DNA of 64,000 bases from Nucisporomicrobium flavum (GCF_016464385.1 NZ_JADMLH010000002.1:310001-374000); one strand, 5' to 3'. Shown: positions 55,357 to 64,000, counted from the first letter of the stretch. The notes: generated by a model not told the origin, from the letters alone. Numbers and translations: made by a program.

Positions 55357-57376
55357 CGTTCACCACCCCCATGGTTTCTATCTGTGCGGTGGAACCTGAA
55401 ATCTCCGAGTAGGACAGCACCTGCACGCGGCGCGAGCCGGCCCGCAGGAGACGCATGAGGGGCAGCCGCAGCTGCGGTGAGCAGGCCAGCACCGGGGTGA
55501 TCCCGGCCTGCTCGGCGGCCTCGACGAGCCGCGCGGCCTCGCTGACGATGGCTTCGGCGCGCAGGCCGTCGATGGCCATGAACGCGCCGGTCTCGCTGGG
55601 CCGCAGCGACTCGAGCAGGGTCTGCTCGAGCATCGGGTCGAGGGTGATCACGGTCAGCCGGCCGTCGGCCGCGTACTGGGCCGCGATCGCCGGTCCCAGC
55701 GCGGCCCGAGCCGCCTCGACCAGGCCGTCGTGGTCGACGGAGACCTTGGCGCGCAGCGACAGCGCCTCGAAGATGCGGACCAGGTCCCGGATGGGTACGC
55801 CCTCGTCCAGCAGCGCCTGCAGCACCCGCTGGATCTGGCCGAGGCTGAGCAGCGTCGGCGTGAGCTCCTCGACCACCACGGGATGGGTGCGCTTGACCAT
55901 CTCGGTGAGCGCCCGGACGTCCTCGCGGCCGAGCAGCCGGCTGGCGTTCTGCCGGACGATCTCGGCGAGGTGCGTGATGATCACCGAGGCCCGGTCCACC
56001 ACCGTCGCGCCGGAGAGCTCGGCCTGGTAGTGCAGTTCCGCCGGCACCCACTTGCCGGCCAGCCCGAAGACCGGCTCGACGCCGGCCCGGCCGGGCAGCG
56101 CCTGCAGCCCGTCGCCGATCGCCAGCACCGTGCCCGGCGGGGCCTGGCCGGTGCCCGCGTCGACCCCGGAGATGCGGATCGCGTACGACGACAGCGCCAG
56201 GTCGAGGTCGTCACGGGTGCGTACGGGCGGCATCACGATGCCCAGCTCGAGGGCCATCTTGCGGCGCAGCGCCCGGACCCGGTCGAGCAGGTCGCCGCCG
56301 TTGGTGTCGACCAGGTCGACGAGGTCCGGCGAGAGCGCCAGCTCCAGCGGGTCCACCCGCATCTCGCCGAGCAGCTGCTCGGGGGAGTCCGGCGAGGGGC
56401 GTTCCAGCTCGGGCACCGCCGCGGCCGCCGCCTCCGGGGCGGGATCCTTCATCCGCTGGGCGATGAACAGCGTGATCGCGCCGACGATCAGGAAGGGCAC
56501 CTTCGGCAGGCCCGGGATCACGCACAGGCCGAGGGCGGCGCCGCCGGCGATGCGCAGCGCGAGTTTGTTCTGGCCCAGCTGGGCGGTGACGCTGCTGCCC
56601 ATGTCGCCGGAGGTCGCCGAGCGGGTGGTGATCAGACCGGTGGCGACGGAGAGCAGCAGGGCGGGGATCTGCGAGACCAGGCCGTCGCCGACGGTCAGCA
56701 GGCTGTACTGGTTCATCGCCTCGCCGGGGGACAGCCCGTGCTGGAGCATGCCGACCGCGAAGCCGCCGACCAGGTTGATGACCGTGATGATGATGGCGGC
56801 GATGGCGTCGCCCTTGACGAACTTCGAGCCACCGTCCATCGCGCCGTAGAAGTCGGCTTCCGCGGCGACCTCGGCGCGGCGCCGGCGGGCCTCGTCCTCG
56901 TCGATGAGGCCGGCGTTGAGGTCGGCGTCGATCGCCATCTGCTTGCCGGGCATCGCGTCGAGGGTGAACCGGGCGCCGACCTCGGCGACGCGCTCGGCGC
57001 CCTTGGTGACCACGACCATCTGGACGATGATCAGGATCAGGAAGATGACCAGGCCGATCACCAGCGAGCCGCCGACGACGAAGTCGCCGAACGCGTGGAT
57101 GACCTTGCCGGCGTCGCCGTCGCGCAGCACCAGGCGGGTGGCGCTGATGTTGAGCGCGAGCCGGAAGAGCGTCATGACCAGCAGCAGTGCCGGGAAGACC
57201 GAGAAGTCGAGCGGCTTCTGCACGAACATCGCGACCATCAGGATCAGCAGGGCGCCGGTGATGTTGGTCGCGATCAGCAGGTCGAGCAGGAAGGTCGGCA
57301 GGGGCACGACCATCATGACGATGATGCCGATGACCCCGATGGGTACGGCGAACTTGCTGAGGTTGCGGTTCTTCAC
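55334..57376 (-). CDS. flhA: Flagellar type III export apparatus protein FlhA
   Basis: 680 residues from GTG 57376. Eight membrane segments in the first half with the conserved FHIPEP-type loop (DAMPGKQMAIDADLNAGLID), FVKGDAIAAIIITVINLVGG and GDGLVSQIPALLLSVATGL. The cytosolic half forms the FlhA ring that docks chaperone-substrate complexes, with VREL-like helices and HLAEIVRQNASRLLGRED. Normal length for the family. flhB lies 69 nt upstream, and the FlhF-like gene overlaps its 3' end. Confidence 0.97.
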   Translation of the reverse strand: MKNRNLSKFAVPIGVIGIIVMMVVPLPTFLLDLLIATNITGALLILMVAMFVQKPLDFSVFPALLLVMTLFRLALNISATRLVLRDGDAGKVIHAFGDFVVGGSLVIGLVIFLILIIVQMVVVTKGAERVAEVGARFTLDAMPGKQMAIDADLNAGLIDEDEARRRRAEVAAEADFYGAMDGGSKFVKGDAIAAIIITVINLVGGFAVGMLQHGLSPGEAMNQYSLLTVGDGLVSQIPALLLSVATGLITTRSATSGDMGSSVTAQLGQNKLALRIAGGAALGLCVIPGLPKVPFLIVGAITLFIAQRMKDPAPEAAAAAVPELERPSPDSPEQLLGEMRVDPLELALSPDLVDLVDTNGGDLLDRVRALRRKMALELGIVMPPVRTRDDLDLALSSYAIRISGVDAGTGQAPPGTVLAIGDGLQALPGRAGVEPVFGLAGKWVPAELHYQAELSGATVVDRASVIITHLAEIVRQNASRLLGREDVRALTEMVKRTHPVVVEELTPTLLSLGQIQRVLQALLDEGVPIRDLVRIFEALSLRAKVSVDHDGLVEAARAALGPAIAAQYAADGRLTVITLDPMLEQTLLESLRPSETGAFMAIDGLRAEAIVSEAARLVEAAEQAGITPVLACSPQLRLPLMRLLRAGSRRVQVLSYSEISGSTAQIETMGVVNGAYAGAA

Positions 57377-57445
57377 GGCCCCCCTTCCACCTGCTGATAG
57401 TCCCGCAGCGAAGACCGTGATGTGAGGAAATCTCCCAGATTATGA

Positions 57446-58537
57446 CTAAGCTGCCGCGGGCGCAGGGTTCGGGTTGCGGTGCACACCTGCGGCGGACCCA
57501 CGAGACTTCAGGCTCATCACGAACGCCAACACCTTCGCGACCGCCCCGAAGAACTCGGCAGGGATCTCCTGCCCCACCTCCACGCCCTTCTCCAGCGCCC
57601 GGGCCAGCGGTACGTCCTGCACCATCGGGATGCGGTGCTCGGTGGCCAGCTCCCGGATCTTCTGCGCGATCGCGCCCTGGCCCTTGGCGATCACCCGGGG
57701 CGCACCCTTCGCCGGGTCGTAGCGCAGCGCCACCGCCACGTGGGTCGGGTTGACGAGCACCACGTCCGCGGTCGGTACGTCGGCCATCTGCCGGTTGCGG
57801 GCCATCGCCATCTGCCGGGCCCGGATCTGGCCCTTCACGTGCGGGTCGCCCTCGGTGTTCTTGTTCTCCTGCTTGACCTCCTCCTTCGTCATCCGCAGCT
57901 GCTTGTTGGTGCGCCGGCGCACGACGAAGTAGTCGGCCGCGGCCATGACGATGCCCGCGACGGCGGCGGCCCGGATCAGCGCGAGGACGGCGTCGTTGAC
58001 CACGCCGAGCAGCGAGCCGATCTGCAACCGCCCGGCGGTCATCAGCAACGGCACGATGTCCTTCATCGTCGCGTACAGCACGCCGGCCAGCACACCGGTC
58101 TTGATCAGCGCCTTCGTGCCCTCCCACAGCGCCTGTGGGCCGAACATCTTCTTGATGCCGGGCAGCGGGTTGAGCCGGCTGAACTTCGGGATGAACAGCT
58201 TGGTGGCGACCCGGATCCCGCCCTGCGCCCCGGCGGCCGCGATGCCGATCGCCATCATCGTCAGCGCCAGCGGCAGCACCGCCCAGGCGGCGCTCATCAG
58301 GCCGTCCTTGAGGATGCCCAGCGCGATCTGCGGGTCCGGGTCGGCGATCACGTCGGGGATCTTCGCCATCAGCTCGCGTGAGTGGTCCATCGCCGAGGAC
58401 AGCGTGCGCGGCAGCATGATGCTCGCGCCGAGCATGCCGAACCAGGCGCCCACGTCCTGGCTGCGCCCGATCTGGCCCTCCTGCTTGGCCTTCTTGAGCT
58501 TCTGCGGTGTGGGCTGTTCGGTCTTCTCGCCGGCCAC
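57446..58537 (-). CDS. flhB: Flagellar export switch protein FlhB
   Basis: 363 residues from GTG 58537. N-terminal KTEQPTPQKLKKAKQEGQI, four membrane segments, and the autocleavage site NPTH in VVLVNPTHVAVALRYD near residue 270, followed by VIAKGQGAIAQKIRELA. FlhB cleavage switches export from rod-hook to filament substrates. It ends with a short Ala/Pro tail. 3 nt separate it from fliR. Confidence 0.97.
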   Translation of the reverse strand: MAGEKTEQPTPQKLKKAKQEGQIGRSQDVGAWFGMLGASIMLPRTLSSAMDHSRELMAKIPDVIADPDPQIALGILKDGLMSAAWAVLPLALTMMAIGIAAAGAQGGIRVATKLFIPKFSRLNPLPGIKKMFGPQALWEGTKALIKTGVLAGVLYATMKDIVPLLMTAGRLQIGSLLGVVNDAVLALIRAAAVAGIVMAAADYFVVRRRTNKQLRMTKEEVKQENKNTEGDPHVKGQIRARQMAMARNRQMADVPTADVVLVNPTHVAVALRYDPAKGAPRVIAKGQGAIAQKIRELATEHRIPMVQDVPLARALEKGVEVGQEIPAEFFGAVAKVLAFVMSLKSRGSAAGVHRNPNPAPAAA

Positions 58538-58540
58538 GGA

Positions 58541-59305
58541 TCACCCCCCGCTCAGGCGTACGACGACCGTCACGGCCTTGTCGATCAGCCCGTCCAGGGC
58601 CTGCGGCAGCACGGCGATCGCCGTACCGGACAGGGTTAGCACCAGGAAGATCTTCGCCGGGAAGCCCAGCTGGAACGCGTTGAGCGCCGGCGCCACCCGG
58701 TTGAGCAGGCCGAACGCGACGTCGGTCAGGAACAGCACGGCGATCAGCGGCCCGGCGATCTGCAGCGCCGCCAGGAACATCTCGCCGACGCCGTCGGTCA
58801 GCACCGTGCTGAACGTCTCCAGCGAGAACGAGGCGTCCAGCGGCAGGGTCCGGTACGACTGCATGAACCCGCGCAGCACCATCTGGTGCCCGTCGCTGGC
58901 GAACAGCAGGGTCACCGCGACAAGGTTGTAGAAGCGGCCGAACACCGAACTCTGGTTCTGCGACAGCGGGTCGTACGCGGCGGCCAGCGTGAAGCCGCCG
59001 AAGACGTCGATGAGGTCACCGGCGGCCTGCACGGCGGCGAAGAACACGAACGTGATGAAGCCGAGCGCGGCACCCACGAACAGCTGCAGCACGGTCGCCG
59101 CGATGATCGCCGAGGTCTGCAGCGACGGCACCGAGGCGGTCAGGTACGGCGCCATCGGCAGCGCGATGCCGATCGAGAGCAGCACCTTCACCTGCGCCGG
59201 GATGAGCCGCGAGTTGAACGGCGGGCAGAGCATCAGCCACGCGCCGGCCCGGGCCGCGCCCAGGAAGACCGCGATGAGCTGCGCGATCGGCAGGTCGGCG
59301 TTCAC
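58541..59305 (-). CDS. fliR: Flagellar export gate protein FliR
   Basis: 254 residues from GTG 59305, which overlaps the fliP stop as GTGA. The frame stays open further upstream only as antisense-free shadow inside fliP. Six membrane segments; typical parts are LGAARAGAWLMLCPPFNSRL, GFTLAAAYDPLSQNQSSVFG and FGLLNRVAPALNAFQLGFPA. FliR joins FliP and FliQ in the export gate. In most genomes fliQ lies between fliP and fliR; here it does not. Confidence 0.95.
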   Translation of the reverse strand: MNADLPIAQLIAVFLGAARAGAWLMLCPPFNSRLIPAQVKVLLSIGIALPMAPYLTASVPSLQTSAIIAATVLQLFVGAALGFITFVFFAAVQAAGDLIDVFGGFTLAAAYDPLSQNQSSVFGRFYNLVAVTLLFASDGHQMVLRGFMQSYRTLPLDASFSLETFSTVLTDGVGEMFLAALQIAGPLIAVLFLTDVAFGLLNRVAPALNAFQLGFPAKIFLVLTLSGTAIAVLPQALDGLIDKAVTVVVRLSGG

Positions 59306-60195
59306 GGGTACGACCCCACCAGCGCGGTGATGATCAGCCCCCATCCGTTGACCAGCACGAACAGCAGCAGCTTGAAGGGCATCGCCACGGTCACCGGGGG
59401 CAGCATCATCATGCCCAGGCTCATCAGCGACGCGGACACGACCATGTCGATGATGAGGAACGGGATGAAGATGACGAACCCGATGATGAAGGCGGCGCGC
59501 AGCTCGGAGAGGACGAACGCGGGAATCAGCGTGGTGAGCTCGACGTCCTCGGCCTTCGCCGGCTTCTCCTGGTCGGAGACCTTGATCAGCAGGGCCAGCT
59601 CGTCCTCGCGGGTGTTCTTCAGCATGAAGTCGCGCAGCGGCTGTACGCCGTCGTTGAACGCCTGCGACTGCGTCTTGTCCCCGGCCAGGTACGGCTGCAC
59701 GCCCTGGTCGTTCACCTGCGACAGCACCGGGCTCATGATGAACAGGCTGATGAACAGGGCCAGCCCGGCGAGCACCTGGTTGGGCGGCATGCTGGTCAGG
59801 CCCAGCGCGTTGCGGGTGATACCCAGGACCATGAACACCTTGGTGAAGCTCGTGCACAGCAGCAGGACGGCGGGCGCCACCGACAGCAGGGTCAGGCCCA
59901 GCACGATGACCAGCGACGTGGCTGGTTTGCTGCCGTCGGGGTTCGTACCGTTGATGTTGAAGTTGATGCTGCCGCCGCTCGGCCGGACCGTCGGCGCGAC
60001 CGGCGGGGTCGGACCGGGCGCCCGCGGCAGCTCGTAGTGCGCGACGGGGGCGACCGCGGCCGGCATCGGCTGCGGCGCGGCCTGCGCCGCCGCCGCGGGC
60101 ACCAGCCCCGCGAACGCCAGCACTGCGATCCCTACCAACCACCCCGCCACCGCCCACGACCGGACTAAAGGCCTTTTCATCAGTCCCCGCCACAT
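59302..60195 (-). CDS. fliP: Flagellar export gate protein FliP
   Basis: 297 residues from ATG 60195 (GAGG 7 nt upstream); ATG 60180 is an alternative. A cleavable signal (WLVGIAVLAFAGLVPAAAAQA) and an unusual Pro-rich, then Asn/Gly-rich segment (SGGSINFNINGTNPDGSK) extend the N-terminus. The core is standard: LLSVAPAVLLLCTSFTKVFM, RNALGLTSMPPNQVLAGLAL, LIPAFVLSELRAAFIIGF and MMMLPPVTVAMPFKLLLFVL. FliP forms the export pore ring with FliQ and FliR. Confidence 0.96.
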   Translation of the reverse strand: MWRGLMKRPLVRSWAVAGWLVGIAVLAFAGLVPAAAAQAAPQPMPAAVAPVAHYELPRAPGPTPPVAPTVRPSGGSINFNINGTNPDGSKPATSLVIVLGLTLLSVAPAVLLLCTSFTKVFMVLGITRNALGLTSMPPNQVLAGLALFISLFIMSPVLSQVNDQGVQPYLAGDKTQSQAFNDGVQPLRDFMLKNTREDELALLIKVSDQEKPAKAEDVELTTLIPAFVLSELRAAFIIGFVIFIPFLIIDMVVSASLMSLGMMMLPPVTVAMPFKLLLFVLVNGWGLIITALVGSYP

Positions 60196-60196
60196 G

Positions 60197-60631
60197 TCAG
60201 CGCCTCGTCGTCCGGTCGCGGAGGAAATCCAGCGTCGAGCCCCACGTCCGCGGGGACAGGATGGAGCCCTCCAGCTTGCCGCCGTGGTGCGGGAGCACCG
60301 TCGGGTGCGCGGGCGGAAGCAGGTCGCCGGCCTCGACCGGCGCCGCGCCCCGCCCGGCCGGGGCGGGATGCGCGTCGTGCGTGAACGCGCCCAGCTCGGT
60401 CTCGCCGAGCAGGCTCACCTGCGAGTCGGTGACGCCGAGGATCAGCGCGCGATCCGCCACCTGCACCACCGCCACCGAGGAGCCGCGGCTCAGCGGCTGC
60501 CGGTTGAGCACCGACAGGCTGCCCGACCCGCGTCGGCCCAGCCCGCCGCGGCGGGCCACCCGGGCCAGTCCCCACATCAGGCCGAAGACGACCAGCAGGG
60601 AGAAGCCGATGCGCAGGACGAGCTCGAACAA
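60197..60631 (-). CDS. fliO: Flagellar protein FliO
   Basis: 144 residues from TTG 60631, 3 nt after the fliN stop. One N-terminal membrane helix (LRIGFSLLVVFGLMWGLARV), then a small SH3-like part with SLSVLNRQPLSRGSSVAVVQ and RALILGVTDSQVSLLGET typical of FliO, and a C-terminal low-complexity tail. FliO assists assembly of the FliP ring. Its position directly before fliP supports the call. Confidence 0.88.
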   Translation of the reverse strand: MFELVLRIGFSLLVVFGLMWGLARVARRGGLGRRGSGSLSVLNRQPLSRGSSVAVVQVADRALILGVTDSQVSLLGETELGAFTHDAHPAPAGRGAAPVEAGDLLPPAHPTVLPHHGGKLEGSILSPRTWGSTLDFLRDRTTRR

Positions 60632-60634
60632 GGC

Positions 60635-61384
60635 CTACTCCCCGCTGCCCGGGGAGACGATCTCGGTGATCCGGATGCCGAAGTTCTCGTCGATGACCAC
60701 GACCTCGCCGCGGGCGATCAGCCGGCCGTTGACCAGCAGGTCCGCGGGGCTGCCGGCGGCCCGGTCGAGCTCGACGATGGCGCCCGGGCTCAGCGAGAGC
60801 AGTTCCCGCACGCTCATCCGGGTACGGCCCAGCTCCGCCGAGACCTCCATCTCGACGTCGTGCAGCATGTCCAGGCCGCCACGGATCGGTGCCGCCGCCG
60901 ACGGCCCTCGCCGCGCGATCCCGCCCGGCCCGCCGTCGGACGGCCACGGGCTCAGCGCGAGCGCCAGCACCGCGCGGATCTCCCCACCGTCCAGCAGCGG
61001 TACGGCCACCGAGTCCGCCTTGGCGGCGATGGCGCTCAGGGCCACCGCGGGCTCCATGATCTGGCCTGGGTCGAGCACCACCGGGCCGAACGCGCGGGCC
61101 GCGGCCTCCAGCGCCGGGCGTACGGCGGCCGTCAGGTCCAGCTCGCCGAGCGGGCTCTCCTTCAGCGCGTCGGCCAGGTCCTGACCCACCACGACCACGA
61201 CCTCGCCGGCGGCCGCGCCGCTGAACCGGGCGGTGATCGCCTGGCCGGAGGTCAACAGGTCGGCGCTCGCGGCCACGGGGGCGCCCACCGCGAGCTCCCG
61301 GCTCGTCGGCAGCACCGCCAGGGCCTGCTCGGCGGCGGCACGGACCAGCGCGAGCTGCGGCTCGGTGATGGTTGGCGCGGTCAT
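60635..61384 (-). CDS. fliN: Flagellar switch protein FliN (FliY-like, long N-terminus)
   Basis: 249 residues from ATG 61384, overlapping fliM by ATGA. The C-terminal SpoA domain is clear: [40 protein letters not shown] and [20 protein letters not shown]. The N-terminal 160 residues ([37 protein letters not shown]) look CheC/FliY-like, as in Gram-positive FliY, though no clear phosphatase motif E-x2-N is seen. It forms the base of the C-ring and sets rotation direction with FliM and FliG. Confidence 0.92.
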   Translation of the reverse strand: MTAPTITEPQLALVRAAAEQALAVLPTSRELAVGAPVAASADLLTSGQAITARFSGAAAGEVVVVVGQDLADALKESPLGELDLTAAVRPALEAAARAFGPVVLDPGQIMEPAVALSAIAAKADSVAVPLLDGGEIRAVLALALSPWPSDGGPGGIARRGPSAAAPIRGGLDMLHDVEMEVSAELGRTRMSVRELLSLSPGAIVELDRAAGSPADLLVNGRLIARGEVVVIDENFGIRITEIVSPGSGE

Positions 61385-62319
61385 CGACGCTCTTCCTCCT
61401 TGGGCGACGGCACGACGAGACAGGCGAGCCGGGCACCCTGGTTACCGGGGACTGCATGTGCGAAAACGGTCTCGTTGACGGTCACCTCGAGCGGCACGCT
61501 GGTCGGGTGCCCCAGCGGCACAACGTCGCCGGGGCGTAGATCCACGATGTCATCGGTACGCATCCGAATGGGCTGGAATCGGACAGCTACGTCGATCGGC
61601 GCCGCGGAAAGTCCGGCCGTCAGCTTGCGCAGGGAGCTTTCGCGTACCATCCGTTCGGCCGGCGTGAGCTCGATCGTCTCCTGCTTCTCCAGTACCGGCA
61701 GGATCGAGTTGAACGGCAGGCAGACGCTGGCCACGCACTCCTCGGTGCCGACCTTCATCTCGAACGACGCGACCACCACGGCGTCGCCGGGCTGGTGCGC
61801 GCGGAGGAACTGCGCGTTGTACTCGATCTCGCGCAGCTTGGGCTGGATGTCGACCAGGCTCTCGAAGCCGTACCGCAGCTCGCCGAGCATCCGCTCCAGC
61901 AGCCCGCGCAGCAGCGGCATCTCCACCTCGGTCAGCGGCCGCTCCGGCTGGGGGCCGCCGGGGCCGCCAAGCATATGGTCGATAGCGGTCATCACCGCCG
62001 ACGTGGCCATCTCCATCAGCACCGTGCCGGGCAGCGGGTCGATGGACACCACCGCGATCACGGTCGGGTTCGCCAGCGAGGCGACGTACTCGTCGTAGTT
62101 CAGCTGCTCGATCGAGACCAGGGAGACGCTGCTGACCGTACGCAGCCGGGTGGTGAGCAGGGTGCCGCAGCTGCGGGCGTACGTCTCGAACGCGATCTGC
62201 AGCGTCCGGACGTGCTCCCGGGACAGCTTGATCGGCCGGCGGAAGTCGTACGCGGTGGGCCCGGCACTGGCGCCGCGCCGGGACATCTTGCCGGGGGAGC
62301 GGGTCGGAGACGTGGTCAC
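61381..62319 (-). CDS. fliM: Flagellar switch protein FliM
   Basis: 312 residues from GTG 62319; TTG 62346 is the upstream limit. Core motifs: [51 protein letters not shown] and a SpoA C-terminal domain ([20 protein letters not shown]). Only about 20 residues precede the YDFRRP element, and they lack the EIDALL-type peptide with which FliM usually binds CheY-P. It forms the middle of the C-ring. Stop overlaps fliN. Confidence 0.95.
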   Translation of the reverse strand: MTTSPTRSPGKMSRRGASAGPTAYDFRRPIKLSREHVRTLQIAFETYARSCGTLLTTRLRTVSSVSLVSIEQLNYDEYVASLANPTVIAVVSIDPLPGTVLMEMATSAVMTAIDHMLGGPGGPQPERPLTEVEMPLLRGLLERMLGELRYGFESLVDIQPKLREIEYNAQFLRAHQPGDAVVVASFEMKVGTEECVASVCLPFNSILPVLEKQETIELTPAERMVRESSLRKLTAGLSAAPIDVAVRFQPIRMRTDDIVDLRPGDVVPLGHPTSVPLEVTVNETVFAHAVPGNQGARLACLVVPSPKEEERR

Positions 62320-62387
62320 GTCGTCCTCATCGGCTCGGTTGCGCAACCGCTGAGGCCTACGACGTGCTATGTCCGTACCTGCGATGA

Positions 62388-62420
62388 ATGGGCGGGTCCG
62401 CCCGCCGCGGCCCCGCCCAT
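62388..62420. terminator. Hairpin between fliL and fliM
   Basis: Arms ATGGGCGGG (62388-62396) and CCCGCCCAT (62412-62420) enclose a GC-rich loop that can pair further. It lies 14 nt beyond the fliL stop within the 114-bp gap ahead of fliM, so it could reduce read-through into the switch and export genes. Confidence 0.55.
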
Positions 62421-62433
62421 CGCAATGCGTGAG

Positions 62434-62898
62434 TTACTGAGTGACGAAGGAGGTGAAGTAGACGCCCATCACGAGGTGCTTGTCGTCGACGTTGTACGCC
62501 TTCTCGATCTTCTCGAGCAGCTCGCCCTTCGCCTTCTCCCGGCCCTTCTCGGTCTCGAGTTCGCCGACCTCCAGGCCGGTGTACTGGTCGATCGCCAGGT
62601 CCAGCGCCTCGGCGGTGTCGATCTCCTCCTCGCCGGCCTCCTCGGTCATCTGCAGGGCGAAGCCCAGCTTGAGGTAGTGCCCGTCCGCGAGGTTGACCGT
62701 GAGCGGGTTCTCGATCGTCACGACCGCGCCCTTCACCGGCGCCGGCTCCTTCGCCTCGGCCGCGTCGCCCTTGAAGAACATGAAGTACGCGCCCGCGCCG
62801 CCACCGCCGAGCAGCACGACGGCGAGCGCAATGATCATCAGCATCTTCTTGGACTTCTTCGGCGCCTCCGCCGCGCCGTCCTTCTCGTCCTTGGCCAT
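62434..62898 (-). CDS. fliL: Flagellar basal body-associated protein FliL
   Basis: 154 residues from ATG 62898. A Lys-rich cytosolic start (EAPKKSKK), one membrane helix (MLMIIALAVVLLGGGGAGAY), then the outer FliL domain with VVTIENPLTVNLADGHYLKL, QMTEEAG and the final YFTSFVTQ. FliL surrounds the stator and stabilises it under load. It lies 19 nt after motB. Confidence 0.93.
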   Translation of the reverse strand: MAKDEKDGAAEAPKKSKKMLMIIALAVVLLGGGGAGAYFMFFKGDAAEAKEPAPVKGAVVTIENPLTVNLADGHYLKLGFALQMTEEAGEEEIDTAEALDLAIDQYTGLEVGELETEKGREKAKGELLEKIEKAYNVDDKHLVMGVYFTSFVTQ

Positions 62899-62917
62899 CA
62901 GAACTCCTCCTTCGTGC

Positions 62918-63922
62918 TCAGTCGTGGGTAGTGGTCGGGGACTCGGTGGTTGTTTCGGCCGCGGCCGCAGCGGCCTGAGCCTCGGCGGTGGTCTGACCGG
63001 TGTGCAGCTTGCCGTCGGCGCCGGCCGCGGACGGCAGCAGCGCCGCCTGCTCGGCGTTGAGCGTGGTGAGCACGACGACGTCCACCCGGCGGTTCATCGT
63101 GATGGACCGCGGGTCCTTCGGGTCGATCAGCGGCCGGGTGTCGGAGAGGCCGACCGCCTTCATCCGGCTCTTCGCCAGGCCGTGGTTGACCAGGTAGCGC
63201 ACCGTCGTCGAGGCCCGGGCGGCGGAGAGCTCCCACCCGCTCGGGTAGTACGTGACGGTGGCCTTGAGCTGGTTGGTGTTGCCGTCGACCTCGATGTTGT
63301 TCGGCAGCTTCGCCAGCGTCGGCCCGATGGCGTCCAGGATCTTCCGGCCGCCCTCCTGCAGCTCGGCGCGGTTGCCGGCGAACACCACCTCGTTGGTCAC
63401 GATGGTGACCACCAGGCCGCGCTGGTCGATCGTGAACTTGACCTGGTCGAGCAGCTTCGCCTCGGCGAGCGCGTCGGAGATCTTGTTCTCGATCTCCTTG
63501 AGCTTCGCGGCCTCGGCGGCGGCCGCCTTGGCGTTCTCCGAGGCCGCCTTCCGGTCCTCGGCGAGCACCGCCCGGGTGACCGCGTCCTGCTGTGCCTTGG
63601 TCATCCCGGCGAGGCCCGAACCGCCGTCGCCCGGGTTGGTGCCCGGGTCGATGGCGACGATGTTGGTGGCCTGGCCGGCGCCGTCGAGCACGGCCGGGTT
63701 GCCCTGCAGCGCCGCGGTCGACGAGCCGAAGCCCTGCGAGAGGCCGGCCGCCAGCTCGGCGAACTTCTTCTTGTCGACGTCGCTCATGCTGAACAGCACG
63801 ACGAACAGCACGAAGAGCAGGGTGAGCATGTCGGCGTACGACACGAGCCAGCGCTCGTGGTTGACGTGCTCCTCGTGCTCCTCATGACCGCCCTTCCGCC
63901 GCGGCTTACCACCAGAGCTCAT
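62918..63922 (-). CDS. motB: Flagellar stator protein MotB
   Basis: 334 residues from ATG 63922. Basic N-terminus, then RWLVSYADMLTLLFVLFVVL with the proton-binding Asp near residue 32, a long helical linker, and a C-terminal OmpA-like peptidoglycan-binding domain: TNQLKATVTYYPSGWELSAA, RASTTVRYLVNHGLAKSRMK and DTRPLIDPKDPRSITMNRRV. It anchors the MotA ring to the wall. The motA stop lies 1 nt before its start. Confidence 0.95.
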   Translation of the reverse strand: MSSGGKPRRKGGHEEHEEHVNHERWLVSYADMLTLLFVLFVVLFSMSDVDKKKFAELAAGLSQGFGSSTAALQGNPAVLDGAGQATNIVAIDPGTNPGDGGSGLAGMTKAQQDAVTRAVLAEDRKAASENAKAAAAEAAKLKEIENKISDALAEAKLLDQVKFTIDQRGLVVTIVTNEVVFAGNRAELQEGGRKILDAIGPTLAKLPNNIEVDGNTNQLKATVTYYPSGWELSAARASTTVRYLVNHGLAKSRMKAVGLSDTRPLIDPKDPRSITMNRRVDVVVLTTLNAEQAALLPSAAGADGKLHTGQTTAEAQAAAAAAETTTESPTTTHD

Positions 63923-63923
63923 G

Positions 63924-64000
63924 TCAAGCAGCCTTCTTCGTCTTGGCAGCGGCGGCGGCCTCGGCGGCCTTCGCGGCGTCCGGGGGCAGCAGGCTGCGCA
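63924..64000 (-). CDS. motA: C-terminal end of flagellar stator protein MotA (partial)
   Basis: Only the last 25 or so codons lie in the window: RSLLPPDAAKAAEAAAAAKT, then KKAA and TGA at 63924-63926. An RxLLPP element and an Ala/Lys tail are common at the MotA C-terminus, and the gene immediately precedes motB. The call rests mainly on that position. Confidence 0.8.
   Translation of the reverse strand, partial: RSLLPPDAAKAAEAAAAAKTKKAA

Noticed and set aside
1..64000. tRNA, rRNA, prophage, transposase or defence system
   Set aside because: None was recognised on either strand; all larger frames resolve into housekeeping, transport, regulatory or motility genes.

Overview
The window is high-GC actinobacterial DNA. 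Mycothiol synthase (mshD), a mycothiol-dependent isomerase-family gene, GlnR, a DUF397/DUF5753 pair and an HbhA-like gene point to the phylum. A complete-looking chemotaxis operon beside a flagellar export, motor and switch operon points to a motile-spore former of the Micromonosporaceae, most likely Actinoplanes or a close relative. The genus is an inference from gene content. Many genes have a TANNNT -10 box 6-8 nt upstream of an ATG or GTG, which implies leaderless transcripts. I used this architecture repeatedly to choose starts.

Layout. 0-10.5 kb: tail of glpD, DUF4031, HD hydrolase, FUSC exporter-like protein, PrsW protease, GroES, AI-2E family protein, DinG-type helicase, DUF402, an ECF41-type sigma factor and a degenerate GDPD/AIM6-like protein. 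10.5-12.3 kb: Pit phosphate transporter with its DUF47 partner behind a PHO-box-like triple repeat. 12.3-14.0 kb: small regulatory island (DUF397, HTH-DUF5753, two small proteins). 14-20.3 kb: Gfo/Idh/MocA oxidoreductase, Nudix hydrolase and the pstSCAB operon with its own PHO-box-like repeat. 20.3-32 kb: MFS-USP fusion, mshD, glnR, LmeA-like protein, a Cys-rich leader peptide ahead of a sulfurtransferase/DUF1416 operon, DsrE, nitrobindin, class IV aminotransferase, Fur and YgfZ. From memory, the mshD-glnR-sulfurtransferase-DUF1416-nitrobindin-aminotransferase set matches the Rv0812-Rv0820 neighbourhood of mycobacteria. 31.6-43.3 kb: BKACE enzyme, asparaginase, XRE/HbhA/DUF2516 (compare Rv0474-Rv0476), hydrolase, secreted PKD protein, LacI with a GH1 beta-glucosidase, murB and a CAP-domain protein.

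43.3-52.4 kb is a signalling block: a degenerate histidine kinase divergent from an OmpR-type regulator, then cheA-cheW-(unknown)-cheB-cheR-cheY-cheX-cheY-(unknown), mostly with overlapping or near-overlapping junctions. Its promoter resembles a FliA site. 52.5-64 kb, on the minus strand: motA (partial)-motB-fliL-fliM-fliN-fliO-fliP-fliR-flhB-flhA-FlhF-like-small membrane protein, then a sulfotransferase. Together these encode the stator, C-ring, export gate and the CheY signal path that would drive spore swimming.

Most notable: fliP and fliR overlap directly with no fliQ; the protein in the FlhF position has lost its P-loop; FliM lacks the usual N-terminal CheY-binding motif; a perfect 54-bp repeat is duplicated between pstC and pstA; two uncharacterised proteins lie inside the chemotaxis operon; and small ORFs (Cys leader peptide, 29-codon leaderless ORF, 5-codon uORF) precede annotated genes. 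I saw no tRNA, rRNA, CRISPR array, insertion sequence or prophage. No stretch over about 300 bases lacks a gene.
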